Shown here piece by piece: positions 40,801 to 49,689 of a stretch of DNA of 64,000 nt. Position 1 is the stretch's first letter. Every line of letters begins with the position of its first letter. The notes under the pieces were generated by a model. That model ran no database searches and was not told the DNA's origin. It was given only the letters and a program-made list of their open reading frames with translations. The DNA is from Oscheius sp. JU75 (Eukaryota > Nematoda > Chromadorea > Rhabditida > Rhabditidae). The position numbers and the translations under genes were made by a program. The stretch lies in NCBI GenBank assembly GCA_037178855.1, contig JASJZC010000001.1, positions 6,758,001-6,822,000 of the forward strand. Reading direction: 5' to 3'.

Positions 40801-43581
40801 CTTCGAACAGCCGCTGTGGAGAAGGGAGAAGAGCTCGGTCACTGTGCGGAAGAACATTGGTCTCTCATCGAGCCTCTGGCCATTTCTGCCTGCAGAGCTG
40901 CTTCGATCGCTTCGGACAGTCGCCGACAGACGGAGCTCTTCAATCAGGGAAAGACTGTCGTGGAGGCTGAATTGGCTCTGATGACTGCCTGTCTCAACGC
41001 CCGTGGAAATCCAGCAGCTACGGAACATCACCGAGCTGTTGATGAGTTCTCTGCCCAATTGAAGGACGCCCTGGCTGAACTGAGAGCAACAGTTGGAAGG
41101 ATTTCTACCGAGCAAGGAACAATGGAAGGTCTTGTCGAGACCATTGCTCACAGCATTGCCAGTTCCGACGCTGCTCCTGCCCAAGTCGATGGCAGTTTTG
41201 CTGACGCTCAGACTCGGATGACCAGGCATTTGGAGGCTATCCGAAGAACTGCCACTGATCTTCCGTTCGCCGAGGCCGAGAGTCTCAACAACTGTGCTCT
41301 TCAGCTCAGCGAAGACTACCGCAACTTTGTCATCGAGTCCAACAAGGCTGTCAGTCTGATGAGTTCCACGGACATGGGAGAGCGACTCAAGGGAGCTGGA
41401 CAGAATCTCGGAACAGCTTGCCGTGATGTGGTCTGGGCCGCCAGTGAGAAGAAGAAGTTCCCCCAGAATACCGGTACCCAGAAGACCCTGACTGATCGCT
41501 CTCGCGTCGTCATTGAACAAGTCGATGCCGTTCTGGCTGCTCTTCACAAAGGTAGCAAGGGAACCCAGGCCTGCATCAACGCCGCCAACACTGTATCTGG
41601 AATTATTGGAGACCTCGATACGACTATCTTGTTCGCCACTTCTGGATCTTTGAACCCTTCCGAAGCCAAGGACTTCAATGCGCATCGTGAAGCCATCTTG
41701 AAGACGGCAAAGGCTCTCGTCGAAGACACGAAAGCTCTCGTAGCCGGAGCTGCGAGCAATCAAGAACAGCTGGCTGTTGCTGCTCAGAACGCCGTGAGAA
41801 CCATCGTCAATCTGTCGGACGCGGTGAAGAACGGAGCCACGTCTCTCTCGGCCGACAACCAGGAAGCTCAAGTCATGGTCATTCACAGCGTTCGAGACGT
41901 CTGCTCCGCCCTGTCCATTTTGATCCAGGCCACCAAGAATGCCGTCGGACGATCTCTCCACGATCCTGCCATGAACAATCTGAAGGATGCGGCCAAGACA
42001 ATGGTAACAAACGTGACCAGCCTTTTGAAGACGGTCAAGAGTGTCGAGGACAAGCAGAACCAAGGAACAAGGGCTCTGGATGCTGCTATTGGAGCCATCG
42101 ATCTCGAGATCAAGCACTACGATCGTGATGCCGGAGACAATGTTCCCGGAACCAGCACAATCTCTCCCGATGCTCTGGCGGTTGCCGGTCAACGTGTCGC
42201 CGATGTGGCTCATCGAATTGTCGGAGCTAGCCAGAGTATGAACCAGGGTGACATCATCGCCGCTGCTAACTTTGCTCGTGCTGCTGTGGCCGAAGTGCTC
42301 ACTGTGACCAGAGCTGCTGCTGTCAGCGCCGAGACTACTGAAGGCCGATACAGGATTTTGGATTCTGGTAGAGAGGTGGCAGTCAAGCTGCATGATCTTC
42401 TCTTGAGTCTTCACAATGTGCTCAGGACCTCTGGCGAGACGGAGAAGAGGCACGCTCTGGTCGAAACCTCTCGTCTCGTAGCCAGATCAGTTAGAGACCT
42501 TGTCGGATGTTCGGAACTGCTTCGCGGTGATGAATGGGCCGAGGCTGACGTCATCACTTCGGCTACGGCAGGTGCTGAGAAAGAACTCCTCGTCGCAGCC
42601 AATTCTATTCAACAGGCTTCCGTCAAGTTGGCCGAGCTCCGTCCAAGACATCAACCCACAGAGGTAGGTTCTTCTAAATTTCTGTCTCTCCACTATCCCC
42701 TCCCTTCCAAGACCTCCCAGGCTTTGATATGTCTGGTATTCTTGGGTTTATGTGACTAACTAAGATATATTAGACATATCGAAGTCTGACGGTCGTCCCT
42801 AGTCCCAGCTCTCTCACCCTTTGTATATTGTGCTGTTCGGATCAGATCAAATTCGGGTTTTAGCAACAAATGGAGCCAAGAGATACTTTCGATGGACAGA
42901 TCCTCCATGCGGCTACTTCAATCACCAGCGCTGTTCATACTCTCGTCAAGGCTGCCTCCATTGCCCAGAGAGAACTCGTCTCGCAAGGTAAGCAAATTTC
43001 CTTTGTGCGTATTAGATGGGCAGTCAACTTGACACTATACGTACTCTTCCATTGCAGGTCGTCTGGAACCCTCCTCCAGATCCGGAGAAGACTACCAGTG
43101 GTCTGAAGGACTCATCTCAGCTGCTCGATTCGTGGTCGCCGCTGTCCACCAGCTCTGTGATGCTGCCAACGCTCTTGTCCAAGGACAATCGAGTGAGGAG
43201 AAGCTGATCAGCGCTGCCAAGCAAGTGGCCAGCTCTACGGCCCAGCTGCTCATTGCCTGTAATGTCAAGGCTGACATCGACAGTCAGGCCCGAAAGAGAC
43301 TGCAAGCTGCGGGACATGCAGTCAAGACTGCTACTGAAAGACTCGTCGAGTCGGCCAGACACATCGTCGTCCAGGACGAAAGAAATATCATTATAGCTGA
43401 TCGAATGGTTCATGGAATTGCTCAGGTAAACATACTTCCAAACGATACAGAATTACCTGTTTAGGTTATGGACGCGCAGGAAATTGTGGCCAGAAAAGAG
43501 AAGGAGCTATTCGAGGCGCGACAACAGTTGGCGACCATTCACAAGGCTCGATACGAGCGGGACGGCTCACCCAGCCAGTAA
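31895..43581 (+). CDS. TLN: Talin, complete gene
   Basis: Talin links integrin tails to actin at adhesions. The head begins [19 protein letters not shown] (F0/F1). F1-F2 have [41 protein letters not shown] and [17 protein letters not shown]3 carries [15 protein letters not shown] and [20 protein letters not shown], the integrin- and PIP2-binding face. The helical-bundle rod has [46 protein letters not shown] and [16 protein letters not shown]. The C-terminal I/LWEQ actin-binding module has [25 protein letters not shown] and [19 protein letters not shown] and ends in a dimerisation helix ([18 protein letters not shown]). Two rod exons of about 2 kb (38591-40560 and 40601-42663) have no introns, unlike the rest. 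The largest introns are 32686-33703 and about 36.26-37.19 kb. AATAAA at 43701. Confidence 0.97.
33000..33100 (-). repeat. tRNA-like B-box remnant in a talin intron
   Basis: On the minus strand AGTTCGATCCCCG matches a tRNA/Pol III B box, but no matching A box or acceptor stem is visible. Flanked by AACAAAAGCTCTGTA, which resembles part of the MITE family at 10.2 and 51.0 kb. Probably a degraded short repeat. Confidence 0.35.
38121..38195 (+). other. Candidate alternative terminal exon of talin
   Basis: Inside the intron after NASK (38030 area), a GCTCTTCAG acceptor is followed by an open frame in the correct phase. It reads [16 protein letters not shown] and continues to a TGA at 38193. AATAAA follows at 38285-38290. 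The peptide resembles the start of the normal next exon ([15 protein letters not shown]), suggesting an exon duplication that gained a stop. Use would truncate talin in mid-rod. Confidence 0.45.
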
Positions 43582-43700
43582 TATTTTTGTTTGAATTGTT
43601 AGCTTCATGGTGCCTTAATTTATTTTCCACTTAATATTTTGTGTACACTCGCTTTGCTCACAATTTAAGTCGCCTCGGAACATATCTCATATCGGTACTG

Positions 43701-43706
43701 AATAAA
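43701..43706 (+). terminator. Polyadenylation signal of talin
   Basis: AATAAA 120 bp after the stop, followed by TTTTTATTG. The same block is copied at about 49504 in the duplicated talin 3' end. Confidence 0.8.
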
Positions 43707-43974
43707 GTTTCTATACTACTTTTTATTGAACATTTTTGTAAAACAATTTTGTACAACAAAAGGCATTAAGCAGATTGTTACGGTAAAACTTATTGCACTG
43801 GAGGACCCGGCAAACATATAGTTCAAACAATGGGAAATGAGCTCAATGAAATGGAAGAGGACTCAAATAATGAGAAGGAAGTGGATTTGAGGGATATATT
43901 GAGTTATCGTAGAGATATGAAGAGCTACTTCAGGCAATAAATACTAAACCCGTTTGAGAACAAAGAATCATGTT

Positions 43975-44760
43975 CTAACGCAAATCATCTTCATCCCGGA
44001 TCCAGTTATGTGGGTCCAACACGTATTGTCGCCACACTAAACACGGTGATTGGGTGTCTATAGACTTACTCTGATTGCTCCTGAAGCAGTTGCATTGACA
44101 TTTGAATTCGTCGCCACTCTGTTCAGCAATGCGGATCTCTTCGAGTAGACATGCTACATGGTAATGCCGAAAACAGACCGGGCATTTCACTTTGGTTTGG
44201 TCGTTGTTTGGATCCCGTCGAATGCAAATAACGCCCTGATAAAAAGGTGTGGCATAGGATTCTATGACCTACGCACACGTTGTCGAAACCTTGTCGTGGG
44301 TCAAGACGAGGTTGGCCCACATTTGGAACATGTGGCTCGTTGTCAAACTCCATATCTTCATCGACATCCATGTCTGCGACAACTTGATCTTCTTCTCGAG
44401 GGGCAGATCGCATTCGCAAGTCCAGATTATTGGTGAGGCCGAGAACACGAGCAAAATCTGAAACTGGACGAAAGTATCATCATTCTCTCACCTTCAATGG
44501 AAGCAGGAGATTGACAGCAGAAGCAGCGTAGCTCATTCCGCGAGGTCTTGTCTAGCGCATTGATGGTACAGGCCACGCATATTTCTCTTTTACAAGCGTT
44601 GGCACGACCCGGACACTCCCTGAGTCTACAGTCGAGATGCATAATCTGTTTACAGACCTGAAAAGTTTAGGTTTCATTGTAGGAATGTTATGTGACTTAC
44701 GATGCATACAAATGCATTAACTCCAACCTGTAGTTTGAGCTCTCCATCTTCGTCTTCCAT
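43975..44760 (-). CDS. Two-module cysteine-rich protein, copy A (intact)
   Basis: Exon 1 gives MEDEDGELKLQVGVNAFVCI. Exon 2 gives VCKQIMHLDCRLRECPGRAN and CKREICVACTINALD with LRCFCC, a zinc-finger-like module. Exon 3 encodes an acidic linker (DMDVDEDMEFDNEP). Exon 4 gives a second module: GVICIRRDPNND, KCPVCFRHYHVACL and FKCQCNC, a RING/PHD-like pattern with CPxC-HxHxxC. All introns have GT-AG ends and phases agree, so the gene looks functional. It lies convergent to talin, with related copies at 49.69-50.65 kb and 45.78-46.17 kb and a distant relative at 19.95-20.39 kb. I recognise no named family. Confidence 0.7.
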
Positions 44761-44824
44761 CTTTGAGCAGTTCAGGCTTCGCTACAGGTGGGCAGAGAGA
44801 AATAGGATTGCAGCGGGTTAGAAG

Positions 44825-44946
44825 AGCGAGAGAGAAGGCTCGCACCGTTTCACGATGGCGACTCGTCTGTCAGAGCAAACTGAATAGCGAGAGAGAAGGT
44901 TCGCACTGTTTCACGATGGTGACTCGCCTGTCAGAGCAAACTGATG
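44825..44946. repeat. Tandem duplication of a 61-bp unit
   Basis: Two adjacent copies starting AGCGAGAGAGAAGG at 44825 and 44886 and ending CAGAGCAAACTGA differ at only about five sites. They lie just upstream of the copy A start codon, so promoter influence is possible. Confidence 0.85.
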
Positions 44947-45113
44947 AGCTCGGTTGACGTCATGGAAATCGTTTTCTTATTTATTCGGAATGAGACACCG
45001 TACTAGACATATGCTAAATATGGATGGTGATGCGCTTTTCTGTAAGGATGAATAAGGTTACAAAAGGCACGGGTATTGAACCCGTGATTAGGATCACCAG
45101 AGTGAGGAATAAT

Positions 45114-45431
45114 CTAGTGGTACATGAGTAAAATACGTAAAAAAAAAATACCGTACAGATCGATTGGTGAAACCCCTTCTGTCGACCGGTACAGGACAAC
45201 AGAAAGGGTTAGGAGCCTGGCATAGTTTGAAGGCATGAGGTTATTACTGTCATTCAGTCCCGTGTGCTCTAACGGCGTAAGATGTTCCTTGAACCATGAT
45301 TCATTTCCTCGAAAGAAGACGGAGCGTGCAAATATCTCCTGCGATAATCCTATAGCTATTTTCGAATATGTCCCCAGTTGTTTCTTGATTTTCGAATAGG
45401 TACATAGAAGAATCATCCCGACCGAGCCCAT
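45114..45431 (-). CDS. Short protein starting MGSVGMILLC, copy 1 (hypothetical)
   Basis: A 105-codon frame begins MGSVGMILLCTYSKIKKQ and includes FFRGNESWFKEH. A TATAAATGGG element lies right at the start. The first ten residues and the RNESWF segment recur, inverted, at 50.78 kb, so the sequence was copied as part of a larger inverted block. No domain is recognised; it may be only a repeat-borne frame. Confidence 0.3.
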   Translation of the reverse strand: MGSVGMILLCTYSKIKKQLGTYSKIAIGLSQEIFARSVFFRGNESWFKEHLTPLEHTGLNDSNNLMPSNYARLLTLSVVLYRSTEGVSPIDLYGIFFLRILLMYH

Positions 45432-45614
45432 TTATACTAACAATTCGCGGCTGCTAGCCTTATTTTCTTGACCGCCCTGATATTTTCTTGATCGCACTGA
45501 TAGCCGGGAAAAAGCAACCTCCCGGAAGTATGACGTGAATTCAAATACCGTAAAATCCCTATTAGAAGCTCCCCTCACTTCAGAAATACGCAATTGTGTG
45601 TTCGCGTTTTTTTA

Positions 45615-45727
45615 GGACCAGACAACATTTTTTGTCTTTCTGATGTTCATGTTCTCCAAAGTTGTAGCTATTGATGCTGGCTACAACTTTGCAGAATATC
45701 AGAAAGCCAAAAAATGTCGTCTTGACC
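45615..45727. repeat. Long imperfect hairpin between 15-bp direct repeats
   Basis: Arms of about 50 nt fold back on each other: CATTTTTTGTCTTTCTGAT pairs with ATCAGAAAGCCAAAAAATG, and AAAGTTGTAGC with GCTACAACTTT, around a short loop near 45671. The unit is bracketed by CAGAAATACGCAATT at 45581-45595 and 45736-45750. It could be a foldback transposon with a target duplication or a hairpin RNA source. Confidence 0.7.
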
Positions 45728-45783
45728 CAGAAACACAGAAATACGCAATTATTATTTCTTAGTAGTAGCTTTGACACCATTTT

Positions 45784-46170
45784 CAGATCTTGCAACGGTC
45801 CTCGGTTTCAAACAACTCGCACTCGAACGACCATTTGCTCAACGGGTCTCTAACTATCGTTATCCAATCATCTCAAGACAACCATTTTTTTTTTTGCGTT
45901 GCTTGCAAGAAGAGAGAACAGTACCAGGTGTTTTCCCTAAGTGTTCGGTAAGGCATCCGATTACACACCTGACGACAAACCTAGAAATGTCAAAAGACCC
46001 AGTACGAAGTGGTACCCTGTAGGACAGTCTACTGTTCCCAGAAGGTCTGCTGCGTCTGTCTCAAGGCTATTCTTATCGGAGCTGCTGGTTCTCAGGCCAA
46101 TATTCCCATATCGACTGCCACTGTGAAATGCCCCAAATGCAGCAAACACTACACAGCAAAAGGTAAAGCA
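45784..46170 (+). pseudogene. Cysteine-rich gene, copy D (degraded, opposite strand)
   Basis: After a TTTTCAG acceptor, DLATVLGFKQLALE matches the copy A exon start DFARVLGLTNNLDL. A later frame gives KVCCVCLKAILIG and VKCPKCSKHYTAKG, parallel to GVICIRRD and VKCPVCFRHYHVAC of copy A, but cut after HY. The first module is absent and the reading frame is interrupted, so it is treated as a remnant. Confidence 0.5.
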
Positions 46171-46394
46171 ATAAGGAATTGTTGTAAAATAAAGGGTTCA
46201 GAATGGCTTGAACATGGAGAGAAGCATGCATCTTGGCTTAAGCTTATCCGGCAACAAATTTAACAGATCCATTTGAGAGTGGCTCAAGAAATGACAACGA
46301 CGAGATCATCGCCTTCCTTCGCCAGACACTTGCTTATCCATTCTGCGTTTGTACATAATATATAATAGACCAGCCGTCTTCATCCGTTGATGGA

Positions 46395-46640
46395 TGGATG
46401 TTGGGGACGAGCCACAATGAAGCCGACGCCGCGTCGGTTGTGCAGGCCTCCGCTGTAGAGAAGATGACAGCCAGACTTCCTCAGCAGCTCTTGACCATTT
46501 CCGGACTTCCATGTCTCGCTCAGGCCCATGACATCGAAGGATCTTCAGAAGCGCTTCCTCAAGTTCGAGTAGACGCCTCTTCGAGAAGATGGATTGGCAG
46601 TTGAGCTTGATGTTCATCAGGCCTCGAAGTACGGGTGGTG
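46395..46640 (-). pseudogene. Non-LTR retrotransposon endonuclease fragment
   Basis: On the minus strand, adjoining frames read NIKLNCQSIFSKRRLLELEEAL and then MGLSETWKSGNG, LYSGGLHNRRGVGF. This is the N-terminal part of an apurinic-like endonuclease domain of LINEs (RTE or related). One or more frameshifts show decay. Confidence 0.6.
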
Positions 46641-46879
46641 ACATGACGATCCCTCTGTGTCGCAGTGATGGGACCGTAACCTCCCTTCCTTTCCATAAAA
46701 AGGTAGATACGCTAGTAGAGCGACTTGGAAAGCAAGCGCACGGATTGTGAAAAGTAAGGGTAATTGAAAAGGAAGGGCGAACGGTCCCCGGACATGACTC
46801 CATTACGGCATTGCAGCTCCGAGTCGCGGAAACTGAGATGGTGCCTCTTCTTGCACGTCTCTTCACTCGGATGCTTCAA

Positions 46880-47160
46880 CATTGTGTGCTCCCTCCTGGA
46901 TTCGGCGACTTGATTACCACACTCAGCGCATGGTGACCGAACTGGAGCAAATAAACCGTAGGATTGGATTGGAAGTCAATCTCCGCAAGATAGTTGCGAT
47001 GACCAATGTCTACAAGTTGGAGTTGCTTCTATCTGGCCAACGAATCCAATTTGTCCAGCACTTCACCTATCTTGGAAGTTCGGTTACATGCACCACAGAA
47101 AACCAGGAGTTGTCTCGGAGGATCGGAGCTGCATGGGGTGCGGACATTATTACATTTTAT
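46880..47160 (+). pseudogene. Non-LTR retrotransposon reverse-transcriptase fragment
   Basis: The frame contains MVTELEQINRRIGLEVNL, FVQHFTYLGSSVT and ELSRRIGAAWGA, the C-terminal thumb-side part of a LINE reverse transcriptase. It is on the strand opposite to the nearby endonuclease fragment, so the two are not one element in its original form. Confidence 0.65.
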
Positions 47161-47411
47161 TAGTAGAGAGATTGTTATAAAGCAACGTCTACAATTTATG
47201 ACCCGAGGTCGTAACAGTTTTTTAAACTATCTACAGTCGTTTTCGTTGGCCATTTAACTGTTTACACTCGCGTTCGTCACCCAGACCTTGCTCTCAAGTT
47301 TTGCTCAGACAACGGGGTCACCTTGTAAGACAACTTAGATTGAGAAAACATTATCAGGATGTGAGGACTGATAATACATAAATTTAAAAGAAAATAAGCA
47401 GAGTACAACCT

Positions 47412-47962
47412 TTACTTCGTGTTCGTAGCGGAGGGAAGGCTTGGCCGACCGGTGACGGATCTTGGGACGATTTGACTGGTCGCATTGTCCGTGAGCAGTG
47501 ATCGGACTCCGAAAAGAGTATCCTCGTCTTCCGGATAGCTGACCGAGTCGAGACTCGAAGTCGAGCCCTTTTTTCTCTTCTTGGCCACTCCTGCTGCCTG
47601 CTGCATGTTGTGCTCATCCAGATTCTTCTGTTCATCCGTGCGCTTGGGCACGAGCTGAAGGCCATCCACCAAAGGACGTGCAGTCTTCATGCCAAGCAAA
47701 CAGCACGTCTCCTCGATGGCCGTCTCGATCGAGAAAACTTCTCTAGCCGTTAGTAGATCCATCTCTTCTTCCTTTTTGATCTCCTCCTCCTCCTCCTCTT
47801 CGGTTGTAGCCTTCCTATACGAATCTTCGTGTCTTCCACCTGAACTTCTTTGCATGGGGAAAGTGGAGAAATCTGACGCTTTGTGAGCATTTTAATGCAG
47901 AAGATTGTCATATGCGCAGAGATTATAGAGACCACGAGGAAAAAGTTTATCACAACGAACAT
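47412..47962 (-). CDS. Small membrane-anchored or secreted protein, copy 1
   Basis: Exon 1 (47962 downward) gives the hydrophobic MFVVINFFLVVSIISAHMTIF. A 38-nt intron ending TTCAG joins in phase to GRHEDSYRKATTEEEEEEE, then LLTAREVFSIETAIEETCC, LVPKRTDEQKNLDE, KKRKKGSTSSLDSVSYPEDED and a Ser/Pro-rich tail ending SATNTK. The C-terminal exon is nearly identical to that at 51.84-52.09 kb, where a different signal sequence precedes it, so the gene family keeps a hydrophobic N-terminus plus a common tail. The acidic and basic runs suggest disorder. Family unknown. Divergent from the 48077 gene (114 bp apart). Confidence 0.5.
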
Positions 47963-48076
47963 CTAGTAGTGTAGTAGTAGCAAGTGCCATCGAGTTCTAG
48001 TTTGGAAAGTTTTAAAAACTTTTGAAAACACAAGCATTGAACGCAATTACACAGAAATTACTGACTGCATGGGAAG

Positions 48077-48508
48077 ATGTGGCAGCTACTTCTTCATCTT
48101 CTACCCGCCCTTCCACTCGTCTTCTACTGTTCCAAGAATCCGGAGTCTACGAGGGATAAGAAAACGCTGGCCGGTCCCAATGTCCCGAAGACTTGTCGTC
48201 GTAGCCTATATGTAGTTGACAGTGATGCTCCTTCCGCCATGGAAGCTGTTCAGGAGCCGCAGAGAAGCGAGGATACGGTGGAACAGTCGTACATGAAGAG
48301 TGCCTCGATGAGTGGTCAAAGACCGAAGGCGAGTAGACAGAGACCAATGTCTGACAGAGCCAAGAAGACCGATGGGTCCTCAGTGAGCTCCGTACAGTCG
48401 TCTGCCATCGATCCTACCCAACTCTCCATTCAACAAGACCAGACGGATTCGAGCTACTTCCAGCCGAAAGAACCAGCTGAATCGTCGGCCAGTATGGAGA
48501 GCAACTGA
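48077..48508 (+). CDS. Putative small secreted Ser/Gln-rich protein
   Basis: Single open frame of 143 residues starting MWQLLLHLLPALPLVFYC, a credible signal peptide. A hydrophilic, probably disordered chain follows (SSVSSVQSSAIDPTQLS; PAESSASMESN). An upstream ATG at 48068 is in a different frame. The neighbour in divergent orientation also carries a hydrophobic N-terminus and a disordered tail. No domain recognised; support is the signal peptide and composition only. Confidence 0.45.
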   Translation: MWQLLLHLLPALPLVFYCSKNPESTRDKKTLAGPNVPKTCRRSLYVVDSDAPSAMEAVQEPQRSEDTVEQSYMKSASMSGQRPKASRQRPMSDRAKKTDGSSVSSVQSSAIDPTQLSIQQDQTDSSYFQPKEPAESSASMESN

Positions 48509-48565
48509 GCATAAAAATCTACTGTCTTTCTGTTCGATCATTTATCCAATCAGGCTCTGACATTC

Positions 48566-48655
48566 CGTCGTACAATCTTCTCTTGAAATTGTTCCGATTG
48601 CCTTCGGAACCCTTGTACGTGAAGGTGTAGCATTCATTGGTATTTTCGTTGTAGT
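48566..48655 (-). pseudogene. Degenerate Kunitz-like fragment
   Basis: On the minus strand the frame YYNENTNECYTFTYKGSEGN then RNNFKRR mimics the Kunitz core (tneC..F.Y.G..GN.NNF). The Cys of YGGC is Ser and the last cysteines are missing; the upstream half is out of frame. Likely a dead copy, possibly of an unlinked Kunitz gene. Confidence 0.45.
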
Positions 48656-48980
48656 ATCAGGGGGCCCGCCTACTTCCCGTACCACCATGGTAGAGAAGAG
48701 TGCAATGACCTAGACGTTTGGCAACATCTGAACATGGAAAGTGGAAAAGAGGTCAGTCTCACTTTCAGACAGGAGGAGGACAACCAGAAGGACAATGCGG
48801 ATCATTTCGACTGGTCGTCTTGCTTTTTTTTTACCAATTATGAACAGGGTGGGAGGGAGACAAGAATACAGATGTGTTTAATGAGTGTCTTAACATCTTC
48901 GGGGCTCGAAAGAACTAACTGATAGTACAGAAGCCAAAGAATTGCACGAAAGATGTTCAGGGACTCTCTAAACAACTTTG

Positions 48981-49269
48981 AGTAAACTTTGACACATTTC
49001 TATTTTGAGTTCAGTTTGAGGCTACCTGTACGGAGAGTCTAATAACGGATTTGATCGTTCAGTGTCTGGAGAAGAAGAACAGTTCGTCCAAGCTGGCAGA
49101 ACAGGCAAGTTGTGGCAAATAGAATGAATTTTAGCAGAGAGACTCTGAGCAGCTATTTGACGCGTTCAGATAAACAGCATTTACCATACCTGGTCGGAAC
49201 GCCTAGTTATCATACCTTACACCTGTCTCGTGATCATCGCCGTGACTCTTCGTTACTACTGCTCGACGA
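48981..49269 (+). pseudogene. Copied fragment of TMEM94 exons and introns
   Basis: Nearly identical to 53473-53761 of the TMEM94 gene, including the unusual GC-donor intron (AACAGGCAAGTTG) and the segment encoding the third membrane span. It stops abruptly after CGACGAG and is fused to the talin 3' end. Confidence 0.85.
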
Positions 49270-49545
49270 GTTATGGACGTGCAGGAAATTGTGGCCAGAA
49301 AAGAGAAGAAGCTCTTCGAGGTGCGACAACGGTTGGCGACCATTCACAAGGCTCGATACGAGCGGGACAGCTCACCCAGCCAGTAATATTTTTGTTTGAA
49401 TTGTTAGCTTCATGGTGCCTTAATTTTTTTCCCACTTAATATTTTGTGTACACCCGCTTTGCTCACATTTAAGTCGCCTCGGAACATATCTCATATCGGT
49501 ACTGAATAAAGTTTCTATACTACTTTTTATTGAGCATTTCAACAA
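49270..49545 (+). pseudogene. Copied last exon and 3'UTR of talin
   Basis: Matches 43465-43740 at high identity: [18 protein letters not shown], the stop codon, the 3'UTR and the AATAAA signal. It begins exactly at the talin last-exon boundary (GTTATGGAC), directly joined to TMEM94-derived DNA. Confidence 0.88.
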
Positions 49546-49689
49546 TTTTGTGTAAAGCGACCTTCTCCATCTTCTTGTTGTTTCTAAGAGTCCGTCATTT
49601 TAAGTGTCAATCTGAGGCAATTGTATACAGTCATCGTAGAGATATGAAGAGCTACTTCAGGCACCCGTTTGAGAACAAAGAATCATGTT

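Noticed and set aside
40582-42453. 623-codon open frame on the minus strand opposite talin
   Set aside because: Antisense shadow of the Ala/Ser-rich talin rod exon; codon bias of the sense strand creates long antisense frames.
45040-45110. Functional tRNA gene near 45.06 kb
   Set aside because: Only a T-arm-like palindrome (CACGGGT/ACCCGTG) is present; A box and acceptor stem do not fit on the same strand.
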